Below, piece after piece: positions 1 through 8,867 of a stretch of DNA of 64,000 bases. The notes under the pieces were generated by a model. The model searched no databases. It was not told where the DNA came from and saw nothing but the letters and a program-made list of their open reading frames with translations. Origin of the DNA: SSSZ01 sp016790965 (GTDB lineage: Bacteria > Pseudomonadota > Gammaproteobacteria > Burkholderiales > Rhodocyclaceae); contig JAEUNZ010000020.1 of assembly GCA_016790965.1 (NCBI GenBank), positions 45,594 through 109,593 of the forward strand. Reading direction: 5' to 3'. Both the position numbers and the translations under genes were made by a program. The stretch's first letter is position 1. Every line of letters starts with the position of its first letter.

Positions 1-261
1 ACTCGGGACGGGAAGAAATTCCGCCCGAGCGACTGGGCAGAACGACTGTGCGGCGTAATGTCCGCCTTCGGCGCCGAGCGCAAGATGAAATACTCCCCTT
101 ACGTCGGGCCTGGCGACTACGGGGGCGAGAAGGCAGTGTTCATCGATGGGCGACTGGGAGAAATCGAGCCGATGGCCTATCGCTTCATGCTCAATTTCGC
201 GCAAGACAACGACCTACAGATCATCGACGGCGTATGCATGCTCGACGGAAGAAAGAAGTAA
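1..261 (+). CDS. DUF3579 family protein, 3' part (5' end outside window)
   Basis: The reading frame is open from the first base, so the gene is cut by the window edge. The visible 86 residues begin TRDGKKFRPSDWAERLCG and end with a basic DGRKK tail, which resembles the small DUF3579 proteins of betaproteobacteria. An internal ATG at position 58 could be mistaken for the start, but the residues before it look like family sequence. The function of DUF3579 is unknown to me. It is convergent with rpsT and separated from it by a strong bidirectional terminator. Confidence 0.75.
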   Translation, partial: TRDGKKFRPSDWAERLCGVMSAFGAERKMKYSPYVGPGDYGGEKAVFIDGRLGEIEPMAYRFMLNFAQDNDLQIIDGVCMLDGRKK

Positions 262-271
262 ACCTGCTCTA

Positions 272-321
272 CCGGTTCAATACAAAACGGCGCCTTGGGG
301 CGCCGTTTTGTATTGAACCGG
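272..321. terminator. Bidirectional intrinsic terminator between DUF3579 gene and rpsT
   Basis: Bases 272-294 and 299-321 form a perfect 23-base inverted repeat around a 4-base TTGG loop. The inner part is GC-rich (GGCGCC) and is followed by TTTTG on one strand; by symmetry the same holds on the other strand. It lies between two convergent genes, so it can stop transcription from both sides. Confidence 0.85.
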
Positions 322-332
322 ATTTCAACCTA

Positions 333-599
333 TCAGGCAGCAAGCGCCTTAATCTGGGCAGAGAGGCGGCTTTTGGACCTGGACGCCTTGTTCTTGTGAA
401 CGATTTTCTTATCGGCAATGCGGTCAATGACCGCAACGGACTGTTGAAAAACGCCTTGCGCCGCAGCCTTGTCGCCAGCCTCAATCGCCTGACGCACACG
501 CTTGATGGCGGTGCGGAGCGTCGAGCGCAGGCTCGCATTGTGGGAACGTTGCTTGTCGGCTTGACGGGCGCGCTTGCGGGCTTGTGCGCTATTGGCCAT
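333..599 (-). CDS. rpsT: 30S ribosomal protein S20
   Basis: Encodes an 88-residue, very basic protein starting MANSAQARKRARQADKQR, the typical S20 N-terminus. It ends in an Ala/Lys-rich helix. S20 is a primary 16S rRNA-binding protein of the small ribosomal subunit. Length and composition fit the family and the ATG start is unambiguous. It has its own promoter at 634-662 and shares a terminator with the convergent upstream gene, so it appears to be monocistronic. In many bacteria S20 represses its own translation; nothing in this leader was examined closely enough to show that here. Confidence 0.97.
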   Translation of the reverse strand: MANSAQARKRARQADKQRSHNASLRSTLRTAIKRVRQAIEAGDKAAAQGVFQQSVAVIDRIADKKIVHKNKASRSKSRLSAQIKALAA

Positions 600-633
600 A
601 GGAGTCTCTTCGGAAAATTCTTAAAGGGTGCGT

Positions 634-662
634 ATTCTACGTTTCAGGCTGCAGATCGTCAA
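634..662 (-). promoter_or_regulatory. Sigma-70 promoter of rpsT
   Basis: On the minus strand TTGACG (657-662) and TAGAAT (634-639) are separated by exactly 17 bases. The -10 box ends 34 bases before the rpsT ATG. Both boxes are one base from consensus, as expected for a ribosomal protein gene. Confidence 0.8.
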
Positions 663-740
663 TGCTGGAAAATGCACTTTGGCCAGACGCACCGGGACCC
701 GGTCGCCGATTCGTTCCGGGGTCACTGATCCACGACGGAA

Positions 741-1316
741 ATGCACAACACCCTCCATCGCTCCCTGCTACTCTCGCTGGCGCTACACCTGCTTGCCATT
801 GTCGGTGGGGACTTTCTAATTCGAAAAGTCGCCTTCGAGGCCCCCGTGGCACATCTGCACCGGATTTCCGCAAGGCTCGAATCGCCTCCCCAACCTCCGC
901 CGCCCGAGCAAAGCCCTGCCATTTCTTCCGTGGAACCGAAGAGCGATTCAGTTCCTATTCATACCCAGTCTGAGGAATCAGGCCGCAGTCATACCACTCC
1001 CGCTTCACCGCCGTCGCCGGCGGCCGAGGTGGAAAACAACCTGGATTTCCGCCCACCGGAAATCATTGCCAACAGCCCTTCGGATATCCAATTTCCTGAG
1101 GGTTTGGTCGTGCATGGAGAATTCCGGCTAGAAATCACGATCGACCGTGAAGGGCGCCCACTCGCGGTCCGGACACTCCACTCAACGCTGCCAGCCCCAA
1201 TAGAAAGGCTCGTGACCGCCCAATTCCTGCGCGCACGCTACCGTCCCGCAATGCGCAACGGGCTGCCGGTTACCGCGTCTATGGAAGTCAGCATCGCGGT
1301 TTCACCGAGTGAATAA
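741..1316 (+). CDS. TonB-like periplasm-spanning protein
   Basis: 191 residues with the layout of TonB-type energy transducers. There is one N-terminal hydrophobic segment (about residues 8-27), then a Pro/Ser-rich linker (about 48-95, including PPQPPPPEQ), then a C-terminal domain of about 80 residues beginning near GEFRLEITIDREG, similar to TonB C-terminal folds. No exbB or exbD gene is nearby, and the protein is short, so an orphan TonB paralogue is the best description. It is convergent with pilE, with only 9 bases between the stop codons. Substrate and partner receptor cannot be told from this window. Confidence 0.65.
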   Translation: MHNTLHRSLLLSLALHLLAIVGGDFLIRKVAFEAPVAHLHRISARLESPPQPPPPEQSPAISSVEPKSDSVPIHTQSEESGRSHTTPASPPSPAAEVENNLDFRPPEIIANSPSDIQFPEGLVVHGEFRLEITIDREGRPLAVRTLHSTLPAPIERLVTAQFLRARYRPAMRNGLPVTASMEVSIAVSPSE

Positions 1317-1325
1317 CAAAAGGCA

Positions 1326-1742
1326 TTACCAGCAGGCGGTGGGTGACTTCGTTCCCCGGCTGTCAAGCGTCATCGTGCCACAGGTTGTATCCGAGAATCC
1401 GTTCGCAGCCGTTGCCGTGATCGTGAACGAAGTCGCAATGTCCCCCGTAGTTCCAGCAGCAACCGTAACGTCATACTTTCTGGATGCAAAATCCGAACCG
1501 GAATAGTTCTGCCACCCCGTAGGCAGCGAGGCCCCCGATCCGGCCGCAACAACGCGATAAGTCGTATTGTTGGTGAAAAATCGCTCTTCCATCTGGGCCA
1601 AATCAAGAGCGACACTCTTAGCCTGTGCCCTTGCAGCCTTGCGCATGTAATCCCCGTACGAAGGCACTGCAATACCTAGAAGTATCCCTAGAATGACGAC
1701 GACAACCATCAATTCGACCAACGTAAATCCTCGGTTTTTCAT
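1326..1742 (-). CDS. pilE: Type IV minor pilin PilE
   Basis: 138 residues starting MKNRGFTLVELMVVVVILG: a short basic leader, the G/F prepilin peptidase cleavage site, Glu5 of the mature chain, and the hydrophobic alpha-1 helix used for assembly. A Cys pair near the C-terminus (DTTC...TACW) fits the pilin disulfide loop. The ATG at 1742 is preferred over an in-frame TTG at 1760 because it has an AAAGGGA ribosome binding site eight bases upstream and gives a normal leader length. It is the last gene of the fimT-pilVWX-pilY1-pilE operon, 48 bases after pilY1, as in Pseudomonas aeruginosa, where these proteins prime the pilus tip. Confidence 0.9.
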   Translation of the reverse strand: MKNRGFTLVELMVVVVILGILLGIAVPSYGDYMRKAARAQAKSVALDLAQMEERFFTNNTTYRVVAAGSGASLPTGWQNYSGSDFASRKYDVTVAAGTTGDIATSFTITATAANGFSDTTCGTMTLDSRGTKSPTACW

Positions 1743-1790
1743 ACGACGCGTCCCTTTCAATTACCTATCAGTTGTCCTCTCGGCACACGG

Positions 1791-4700
1791 TCAGCGCTGA
1801 ATCTGCTTCCACTGGACGCGCCCGATGTTCCCCAACTTCAGTTTCCAATCGCAGGACACCGCTCCGCCAGAAGCCCCCGCACCGCACACGAGGACGTACT
1901 TGCTACCTTTGACCAGATTGAAAAGGAAACCGAAGCCAGAAACGTAACCATAGCTTGAGCAATCGTCGGCAATGCAAGAAGTGCCGGGAGGAGGCGGGGA
2001 GGGCAAGCCGGCGACAGGGGGAACCACATCGGATGGTGGCCGTGCGCTGAACCCAACGGGATTGTCGGCCGCGCCTCCCGCTAGGACGCGCCCACCAGGC
2101 ACAATCTGAATCGCTGACGTCAGTCCAGGAATGAACCCTGAGGGCAGAGTCACGTAGTTGCTTTCGTGACCAGACAGCACGAACACTGGCGAAGGAGGCG
2201 CTCCACCTGTCCTGGTCGAGAGGTTATGCTCGATTCCGGTCGTACTCGCTGTGCACGGGTCGACGGACGTCGGGGTCAGCGACGTGAAGGTAATCACGCC
2301 ACCATTGAGGGTGGGTACGGTCGAACGGGTACGCTCTCCCGTTCCTTGCAGGTCGAAAACCCAGCCAAGTTGAATGCCTGTCCCATCTGGATAGGCAACG
2401 TCCGAGGGGCAAAGCGGATCGGATTCGTTGGAATCCGACGAGGCTGCCGTGTAGTTGGGCTGGCAGGCGGTATAGACCGGCAGGCAGCCAGTGGATCCAT
2501 AGGTGCAGGAACTAACAACGGTGTTTCCACTTCCATCCAGAGACAGGGAAACGTTGGTCAGAACTTTCTGCCTCTGGAGTTCGCTTCTTCCGGACACCCT
2601 CGTAGACCCGTCGTTCTTATCCCATATCCCGTAGAACGAGTCCGTCTGACTCGACGCGAGCGGATCAGTCACGTCTATCCACGATCCCGTACCAAAGAGG
2701 ACCATGAAGCCGCCATTCGGATGAGCCACGACCTCTAGACCGGTCGTCACCTGCTGGGCATCGCCCGAGGCATCTGTGGCGGTGAAGAGGGGCAAGGGCG
2801 ACGCCACCGTGCCAAAGGCGACCGCCCAATTTGCGGGGTTATCATCCGTCAGGTCGAACTTCCAGAGATTACCGGAACGATCTCCACCGTAGATAAAATC
2901 CGTCGTCTCGTTGAAATCAGGGTCGATCCCCGCAACATATCCAAGGCCGTTGGCCGGACTCAACGGCAAAGTCGGCGTAGTACCCTCCGAAGGCGATTTC
3001 ACCGTGATTTTGTAGTAATTGGTATTCAAGACCCAGGGATTGCCCGCGCCCGGCCCCTCAATCTTGAGCAAGAACAGGTGCGCGCGGCCGTTGCCACTCG
3101 CTGTCCCATCCGCATAGGTATTGTTGTAGCCGCTCCCGAATATGACGTACCAATTGCCATCGTTAAGCTTGCGAACTAGTGGCTTGCCAAACGTGAAGCC
3201 AAGATCGGCGTCATCGGCATCGGTGAAGTCCCACAGGACGTTGGACGCTGAAAAATTGCTTACATTGACCCCCCCACTCGTGATCATCGGACTAGTAACG
3301 TCGATGGCATAAATCCCCTGCCCACCGGCGTTCAGCCCACCCACAAGAACGGTCTTCCAAGCACCGGTGCTGCCACCGAAGTACGCATCTACAGCCACCG
3401 GAGCTCCATCCACGTAGAACTTGTGGCTGTATCCCGCGGCCATGAGTTGACTGAGGTTGCGATACACGGCAGAAGGAACGTAGCCGAGAATTTCAGTACC
3501 GCTGGTACTGGTCGCAATCGGAAGTCCCGTCGTACCCCCGATAGTGAACGACGCATCGTAAGCGTGCAGCATCCCATCATTCCCCCCGACATACAGCGCC
3601 GGAGCCCGGTTTGCGTGTGCCAGGGCAAAAGTACGATAAGTGGGGTCCGCATAGCCCGCCGAAGGCGCACCGACAAACAGGGGATTGGAATTGACGACGT
3701 CGCCAAGCAACTTCGTCCTTGAACGCCAGCCATAGCCTGCTGCATTAGGATTGGTCGTGCCAGGCAAGAAAGCCTCCTTGGACTGATCCCCCCGCAAATA
3801 CGACACCCGATCGGCGCCGCGGCCATCCGTAACCCCGAATTCATCGGCATCCAGGAGTGCCTGCTGAGTTGCCGAGAAATTGGTCGTAAACGCTGCGGGG
3901 TCAAAGGCAACGCCCGTCCGAATCGAGTCGTTAAACGTAAAGATATGGCGAGACCCATGGGCCGGAAGCTCGTCGTTCGCCTTCCAGGCCGGAGTCGCCG
4001 CAACCCCACCGCTCTGATCGATCGGCAAGGCCTGCACCTCTCCCGTCCATATCCCCGTATTGAAAAGCGCCTGATAGAGATACGCGCCCGTCCCCGTATC
4101 GAGATTGCCCGACGACTGAGCCAGCGCAGCTTCGTCGCTGATTTCCGAGATGATGGTTGCAATGGCTCCCTGAACCGAGCTGATCATCGCCTGGGGATCA
4201 CCGGCCCTCAAAAGATTCTTGGGCCAGGTTACAGCTCCGCCAGCCGTGTTGTACCCCGGAGGAGCACGGGAAGCACAGACACCGGCGGGCAAAGTATTGC
4301 TCTGAGACCATACCGTGTTTGCACTAACCCAGTTCCCGTTGGTGTCGTAGGCATCCGCCGTACCGAATTTGGCAGCAAGCCAATACTGGGACTGGTATCC
4401 GCAATCTCGGTTTTCCTGGACATCCACAACCATGGTTTGCACGGTCTGTTTACCCGCATGATCGGTAGCTCCCGGGCGAATGTCGCTCCGCGCCGCCCAT
4501 CCTGCTAGGCCGGCCATGCCATAGCCAGCGGCACTGCCAGCCCCCGTGTAGCTCGTGGCAATATTACCCATGCCTTCCGTGGTGCCCACCAAATTGGTTT
4601 CTGTAGCGACGTTAACCCCGCTATCACCCGCTAACGAACCGTAATCCGCTGAGTGCACATTGCCATTTCCGTCCGTGTAGGAGTTGCAAACGCTGTTGTT

Positions 4701-6737
4701 GGCCGCTGTATGGGTATCGCCGGGGAGGCGCTTGTCACACCAGGTATGGGTATCCCCCATCACGATGATGTAGTTCTTTTGACACGAGTACTGGATCGGG
4801 TCGTCCCATTGGGTAATGACCGGGAATCCATCGGCATTCGCAGACTTGGCGCCCTGATAGAACGCCGTCGTGGGAGACACATGACGATAGTACTTCAACG
4901 TTTCGTAATACAACTTCCCGACGTTGTCATATGTCTTGTAGGTGTGAGAGGCGCTGCCGAACTTGTTGATATAGTTGATAACGCCAGTGTTCGAAACCGC
5001 CCCAATAAATGAATTGGCCGTGGCCGAATCAGAGGAATCCGGATTCTGGAGGAGCGTTCCGTCGGTCGAGCTGAATTCCGTTAGCGGATTGGAAACCAGA
5101 CCGCTCACCGCGGAAAATTGCTGCGGCCCAATGTACTTCAGCTTCGAACGCAAAACCGCGTTATCCACGTCGTTCGCTTGAAAGTAGGATGAAACCCCAA
5201 AGCGCATCTTATCGGCATTGTCCTGCAACACGCCTGTCGGTTTCCACGCACTGCCGAATTGCTTGCAGTTAGTCTCCAATCCGACCGAGGAATCGCACAC
5301 TTTCACGCGCACGTTCAAGGTTTGGCTCGTACTGAAGGTCACGTTGTACGCTGCGGTGTAGTAGTAGCCTGCGCCGGCTGCCCCAGAATAAGACGAAACA
5401 TAGTACTTGGTCGTCGGCACCGTCACGTCGTAGGTGATTCGGTAGAGCGTGGCGTACCGAACCCCGCCGATACTGGTCAAACTGCTGGTCGAATTGGAAC
5501 TGCTCACGTAGACCTGGCCAGAACCAAAACCAAAGCTGGTACAAACTTTAGGGCTTGCACTGGTACCGCTTCCGCTGTAGGTAGTACAGGTCGCATTGCC
5601 CGAACTCAGTGCGAGGGGGCAACTGGTCGTAACCGTCCCACCGGAATTCGTGACGGTACAGCTAACGCGGGTACTGGCACTCGGATCCACCTTCTGGGTG
5701 GTGACGTTAAAGCTCGAACTGGTGACCGTGTTCGTGCCATTCGGGAGAAACGACTCACCCCCCGAAAAAGTTGAAAAACTGCCACAAACATAGGGGGTGG
5801 CAGCCGAGTTCCCAGCCCCTGTCCAATTTGTGCATGTTCCGGTGTGACCATTGCCGAGGGCTAGACTACAGTCAAATACCCCCCCAGTCAGGGTCGGGCT
5901 AGTACAGGACACGGTGCTAGAGGAGCCACCGCCCGCGAGGATGATAGAGGGAGGTGCGACCGCAGCTACGGTCGTTGGCACGACTCCGGCGAAAGCGCCA
6001 AAGGCAGTACACGAGTAGGGCGACGCCAAGGTTCCGGACCCCGTCCAAGACGAGCAAGCTGCGGTATCGGTGGAATTGAGCAGCGTGAAGGCACAACTGA
6101 TCGGCGGTGAGCCGCCGACGACGGTGGGATTCAGGCAATCAACAACGCCAGTCGACCCCGACGGAGCCACGAGCATCTGCACGCCCCGCCCCTGATTCTG
6201 GAAAGCCAGCGACGTCCCCGCAGGGAATGGTGTCGCATTGCCGGCAGCGTCTGTAAAGGACTTGTTCGGAAAGTTAGCGGTTGTCCCCTGCCCGCTCTGA
6301 TAGGTCCGCTCAAGCACGGTAAGCGTCGCGGTATCCTGAGCGCGATTACCCCCTGTCATCCCGAAACGAAACTCATCCAGACCGGTCATCGTTGCCCAAT
6401 TGAGGAGATTTCCGCTCCAAAAGCCGAATGCAGCACCTGTGCAACGCCGGTTCGTCGCCAGGGCAATAGGGTAGAACCAGCCATTTACGGTGTCGTAGCT
6501 GTAACACTTGTCCTTATCGAAATAACCCAGATACTGGTTATTTGCCGAATAGGACGCAGTGTCCTGATAAGCGGCAGTGTTAGCAGTGGGAAACTCCACC
6601 GAGAGCGCGAACATCACATTGGGAGGCACCGCCATACGCGTGCTGAGAGGAAGATCAGCCAGGGTTCCAGCCACCGTAGCGCTGCCTGCCGCAGCAAACA
6701 GGGCGATGGAAAATAAGAACTTGACTAGGGATTTCAT
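1791..6737 (-). CDS. pilY1: PilY1-type pilus tip adhesin and biogenesis factor
   Basis: 1648 residues with an N-terminal signal sequence (1-23). The C-terminal half is the PilC/PilY1 beta-propeller region, recognised from LLGDVVNSNPLFVGAP (about 1010-1025), ALYVGGNDGMLHAYDA (1047-1062) and GNLWKFDL (1289-1296). A calcium loop of pattern DxDxNxxxD is present at D1272, D1274, N1276 and D1280, matching the site that controls pilus extension and retraction in PilY1. The N-terminal region has no obvious intact von Willebrand A motif. It holds three tandem four-Cys modules (about 198-250, 276-326, 358-407) that are unusual. It sits between pilX and pilE and probably acts at the pilus tip and the cell surface. 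The gene is more AT-rich than its neighbours outside the pilus cluster. Confidence 0.92.
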   Translation of the reverse strand: MKSLVKFLFSIALFAAAGSATVAGTLADLPLSTRMAVPPNVMFALSVEFPTANTAAYQDTASYSANNQYLGYFDKDKCYSYDTVNGWFYPIALATNRRCTGAAFGFWSGNLLNWATMTGLDEFRFGMTGGNRAQDTATLTVLERTYQSGQGTTANFPNKSFTDAAGNATPFPAGTSLAFQNQGRGVQMLVAPSGSTGVVDCLNPTVVGGSPPISCAFTLLNSTDTAACSSWTGSGTLASPYSCTAFGAFAGVVPTTVAAVAPPSIILAGGGSSSTVSCTSPTLTGGVFDCSLALGNGHTGTCTNWTGAGNSAATPYVCGSFSTFSGGESFLPNGTNTVTSSSFNVTTQKVDPSASTRVSCTVTNSGGTVTTSCPLALSSGNATCTTYSGSGTSASPKVCTSFGFGSGQVYVSSSNSTSSLTSIGGVRYATLYRITYDVTVPTTKYYVSSYSGAAGAGYYYTAAYNVTFSTSQTLNVRVKVCDSSVGLETNCKQFGSAWKPTGVLQDNADKMRFGVSSYFQANDVDNAVLRSKLKYIGPQQFSAVSGLVSNPLTEFSSTDGTLLQNPDSSDSATANSFIGAVSNTGVINYINKFGSASHTYKTYDNVGKLYYETLKYYRHVSPTTAFYQGAKSANADGFPVITQWDDPIQYSCQKNYIIVMGDTHTWCDKRLPGDTHTAANNSVCNSYTDGNGNVHSADYGSLAGDSGVNVATETNLVGTTEGMGNIATSYTGAGSAAGYGMAGLAGWAARSDIRPGATDHAGKQTVQTMVVDVQENRDCGYQSQYWLAAKFGTADAYDTNGNWVSANTVWSQSNTLPAGVCASRAPPGYNTAGGAVTWPKNLLRAGDPQAMISSVQGAIATIISEISDEAALAQSSGNLDTGTGAYLYQALFNTGIWTGEVQALPIDQSGGVAATPAWKANDELPAHGSRHIFTFNDSIRTGVAFDPAAFTTNFSATQQALLDADEFGVTDGRGADRVSYLRGDQSKEAFLPGTTNPNAAGYGWRSRTKLLGDVVNSNPLFVGAPSAGYADPTYRTFALAHANRAPALYVGGNDGMLHAYDASFTIGGTTGLPIATSTSGTEILGYVPSAVYRNLSQLMAAGYSHKFYVDGAPVAVDAYFGGSTGAWKTVLVGGLNAGGQGIYAIDVTSPMITSGGVNVSNFSASNVLWDFTDADDADLGFTFGKPLVRKLNDGNWYVIFGSGYNNTYADGTASGNGRAHLFLLKIEGPGAGNPWVLNTNYYKITVKSPSEGTTPTLPLSPANGLGYVAGIDPDFNETTDFIYGGDRSGNLWKFDLTDDNPANWAVAFGTVASPLPLFTATDASGDAQQVTTGLEVVAHPNGGFMVLFGTGSWIDVTDPLASSQTDSFYGIWDKNDGSTRVSGRSELQRQKVLTNVSLSLDGSGNTVVSSCTYGSTGCLPVYTACQPNYTAASSDSNESDPLCPSDVAYPDGTGIQLGWVFDLQGTGERTRSTVPTLNGGVITFTSLTPTSVDPCTASTTGIEHNLSTRTGGAPPSPVFVLSGHESNYVTLPSGFIPGLTSAIQIVPGGRVLAGGAADNPVGFSARPPSDVVPPVAGLPSPPPPGTSCIADDCSSYGYVSGFGFLFNLVKGSKYVLVCGAGASGGAVSCDWKLKLGNIGRVQWKQIQR

Positions 6738-6770
6738 GGGATGCCTCCAAATACTCCTGCCGCCAAACGC

Positions 6771-7331
6771 TCAGTAATAGACGTAGTTTTGCAGGATATA
6801 GACTTCCTGCAGGACAACCCTCGTGGAAGACAACCGCCCCCGCGCCTGAGCCGTAATACGGAATGCCCAACTCTGCCCCTTGGTCAATCCACCAATCTGG
6901 TTCTTGACCCGCTCGATGAGATAGCGCGGCTGGTTGGAAAGTCCCGGCACCGTAGCGGAGTGGGTTATTGCGCCTAATTGAACGCTATTTGACCCGGTGC
7001 CACTGGCCGCGAAGAAGTCAAGATTATCAACAGGCTGCCAAGCGTAACCCCCGACCCCAGAGTCACAGAGCCCATTTGCGCAGGTATCGTTAAAGTCCGT
7101 CAGCAGCAGAGGAAAATAAGGGTACTGCCAAGCCCCGCTAAGGTGGAGTTCAGCGTCCCGCAGGGCCGCTTCCGCCGCCCCGAATGCCGTATCCTGGTCG
7201 CGGAAATTGCGCGCCATCCTCTCCTCTGAGCTCGTCGTTCCAGAGAGGCCGACAGCGATCAGCGAAAGGATAACCATGAAGATCAGGGCGGCCACGAGGG
7301 CAAATCCGCGCTGGGCATTCGTTCTGTCCAT
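6771..7331 (-). CDS. pilX: Type IV pilus minor pilin-like protein PilX
   Basis: 186 residues starting MDRTNAQRGFALVAALIFMV: a basic leader, then a hydrophobic helix without the usual Glu5, and an E-E-R-M-A motif at about residues 36-40, all typical of PilX. The frame stays open upstream to 7550, but the ATG at 7331 lies four bases after the pilW stop and gives the correct N-terminus, so the longer form is rejected. The C-terminal part is aromatic-rich (YILQNYVYY). It is an inner membrane and pilus tip minor pilin that works with PilV, PilW and PilY1. Confidence 0.88.
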   Translation of the reverse strand: MDRTNAQRGFALVAALIFMVILSLIAVGLSGTTSSEERMARNFRDQDTAFGAAEAALRDAELHLSGAWQYPYFPLLLTDFNDTCANGLCDSGVGGYAWQPVDNLDFFAASGTGSNSVQLGAITHSATVPGLSNQPRYLIERVKNQIGGLTKGQSWAFRITAQARGRLSSTRVVLQEVYILQNYVYY

Positions 7332-7335
7332 GGTC

Positions 7336-8274
7336 TCACTCACAGTAATGAGGGTTACGCAGCCCAACATCCGTCGACAACAAAAGTCTTGCCCGCCCGT
7401 CATTGGGAACATCCGTACCTGCCGACGGGAAGAATGCGCTGTCGTCTGTATTGGTCGCCGCTGTGCCGCTATAACCTGCCCCAAAATGCACAAGCGGCCC
7501 ACGCCCCACGCTTGCCCCATCCCGAGAAACAGCATTCGGTGAGCGGACAAGGATCGATACCTTCACGCTCAGCATGCGGTCGGGGTCGGTACTCGTCAGA
7601 AGATGCCAAGGCACGTAGCGATTGATGATGCTATCGGGAGTCGCATCGGTATCCTCCCCGTAGAGCAATTGCATGCTTTCGACACCCGCGACCAAGGGGA
7701 TCGTCCCAGGATGCGTTGCCGTAACCGCGCCACCACTATTGCTGGTGTGGCAGTAGAGCGTGGGCTCATTGTTGTTATTGGGATCTGCCGCAATGTACAG
7801 CGTGTCCTCGACCAAGGTACTCGCAGACACGGGATATCCATGGCAATCCAGTACCGGAGCAGTGGCCGTCGAGTCCTCGCCGTAGTAGCGAACGCGAATG
7901 ACGTCGTTGTACCTTCCCGCCGCGGGAGAGTAGATACTCGTCAGAGGGCTCTGCGCGGTCCAGAGGGAGGCATCCGCGGCAGGATTGAGCGACGCCGGGT
8001 CGTTTATCCCCACAAACGCCGCTGTGGACGTGGTGCAGAATTCACTGGCCGTTGAACCCGGCTGCCACACATTGCGATGCCCGGCCTTACGCAGCTCACG
8101 GGTCATCAAGTCAAACGCGAAGCGTGCGCTCTCGTTGAGGCGGAGAACATCTGTCTGGGCACGCTGGGTTTGAAGCCCTCCGACATACACCTGACTGACG
8201 ACCAAAAGGACAATCATGGCGATGACCATTGCGACCATCAATTCCACGAGAGAGAAGCCGGATTGTTTTTTCAT
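7336..8274 (-). CDS. pilW: Type IV pilus assembly minor pilin PilW
   Basis: 312 residues starting MKKQSGFSLVELMVAMVIAM, a class III signal with cleavage after Gly and Glu5 in the mature form. Length and position identify PilW, the largest of the minor pilins. The frame extends upstream to 8349, but the ATG at 8274 begins one base after the pilV stop and gives a normal short leader. Several Cys are present in the globular part. PilV, PilW and PilX are expected to form the tip complex that recruits PilY1. Confidence 0.9.
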   Translation of the reverse strand: MKKQSGFSLVELMVAMVIAMIVLLVVSQVYVGGLQTQRAQTDVLRLNESARFAFDLMTRELRKAGHRNVWQPGSTASEFCTTSTAAFVGINDPASLNPAADASLWTAQSPLTSIYSPAAGRYNDVIRVRYYGEDSTATAPVLDCHGYPVSASTLVEDTLYIAADPNNNNEPTLYCHTSNSGGAVTATHPGTIPLVAGVESMQLLYGEDTDATPDSIINRYVPWHLLTSTDPDRMLSVKVSILVRSPNAVSRDGASVGRGPLVHFGAGYSGTAATNTDDSAFFPSAGTDVPNDGRARLLLSTDVGLRNPHYCE

Positions 8275-8275
8275 G

Positions 8276-8857
8276 TCAAATTGTCGCCCAGGTGCAAAGA
8301 AGACCCCCGGTACCAACAGTCGAACTCGAGGCACTGATACGCTGTTCATTCCAGCAGACTTTGACTACGTAGTCGCCCGTGTTATCACAATTCCAAGCGG
8401 AGATGGTGCCAGCCCCAGTGCCAGACCCAACCTGGGTCGGCGCGTTGGCCGCGGGACTGGAGTCTCGGCACACTGTTCCGCTTCCGCCGGGCAAAACCGT
8501 GGCCAGTTGGGCACGCCACATTGCCACCGTCGTATTGACGTAATTTGCGCGAACGCACCCTCCTGTCTGCATGCATCCCTGGGTAACACTGGCCGAAGTT
8601 GAGTAGGTATCGAAGGAATCGTTTCCCGCATCAACCACCAGGGCGAGCGGATTGCCCCGCACCTGCTCGGCCATGGAGTAGGCTTGCTGGGAGGCGATGG
8701 TACGGTAAGCCGATGAAGAGGACAGCTTGAGGCTGTTGACGATCATGCCAAGCGTTCCCAGCAGACCAAGCGCCAGTATGAGTATCGAGACCAGGGCCTC
8801 GATCAAGGAGAAACCCGATTGGCCGCCCCGGGTATGTTGAACAGTCGCGCTAAGCAT
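8276..8857 (-). CDS. pilV: Type IV pilus minor pilin PilV
   Basis: 193 residues with the signal GGQSG/FSLIEALVSILILALGLLG at the N-terminus. The IEALVS(I/V)LIL(A)LGLLG pattern is characteristic of PilV. The leader of about 15 residues is slightly long. Several Cys lie in the C-terminal half. It is 10 bases downstream of fimT and one base upstream of the pilW start, so the genes are probably translationally coupled. It is an inner membrane protein processed by the prepilin peptidase. Confidence 0.88.
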   Translation of the reverse strand: MLSATVQHTRGGQSGFSLIEALVSILILALGLLGTLGMIVNSLKLSSSSAYRTIASQQAYSMAEQVRGNPLALVVDAGNDSFDTYSTSASVTQGCMQTGGCVRANYVNTTVAMWRAQLATVLPGGSGTVCRDSSPAANAPTQVGSGTGAGTISAWNCDNTGDYVVKVCWNEQRISASSSTVGTGGLLCTWATI

Positions 8858-8867
8858 GACAAAAGCC

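Noticed and set aside
7331..7550. Long N-terminal extension of PilX
   Set aside because: The extra 73 residues overlap pilW and precede the real pilin leader.
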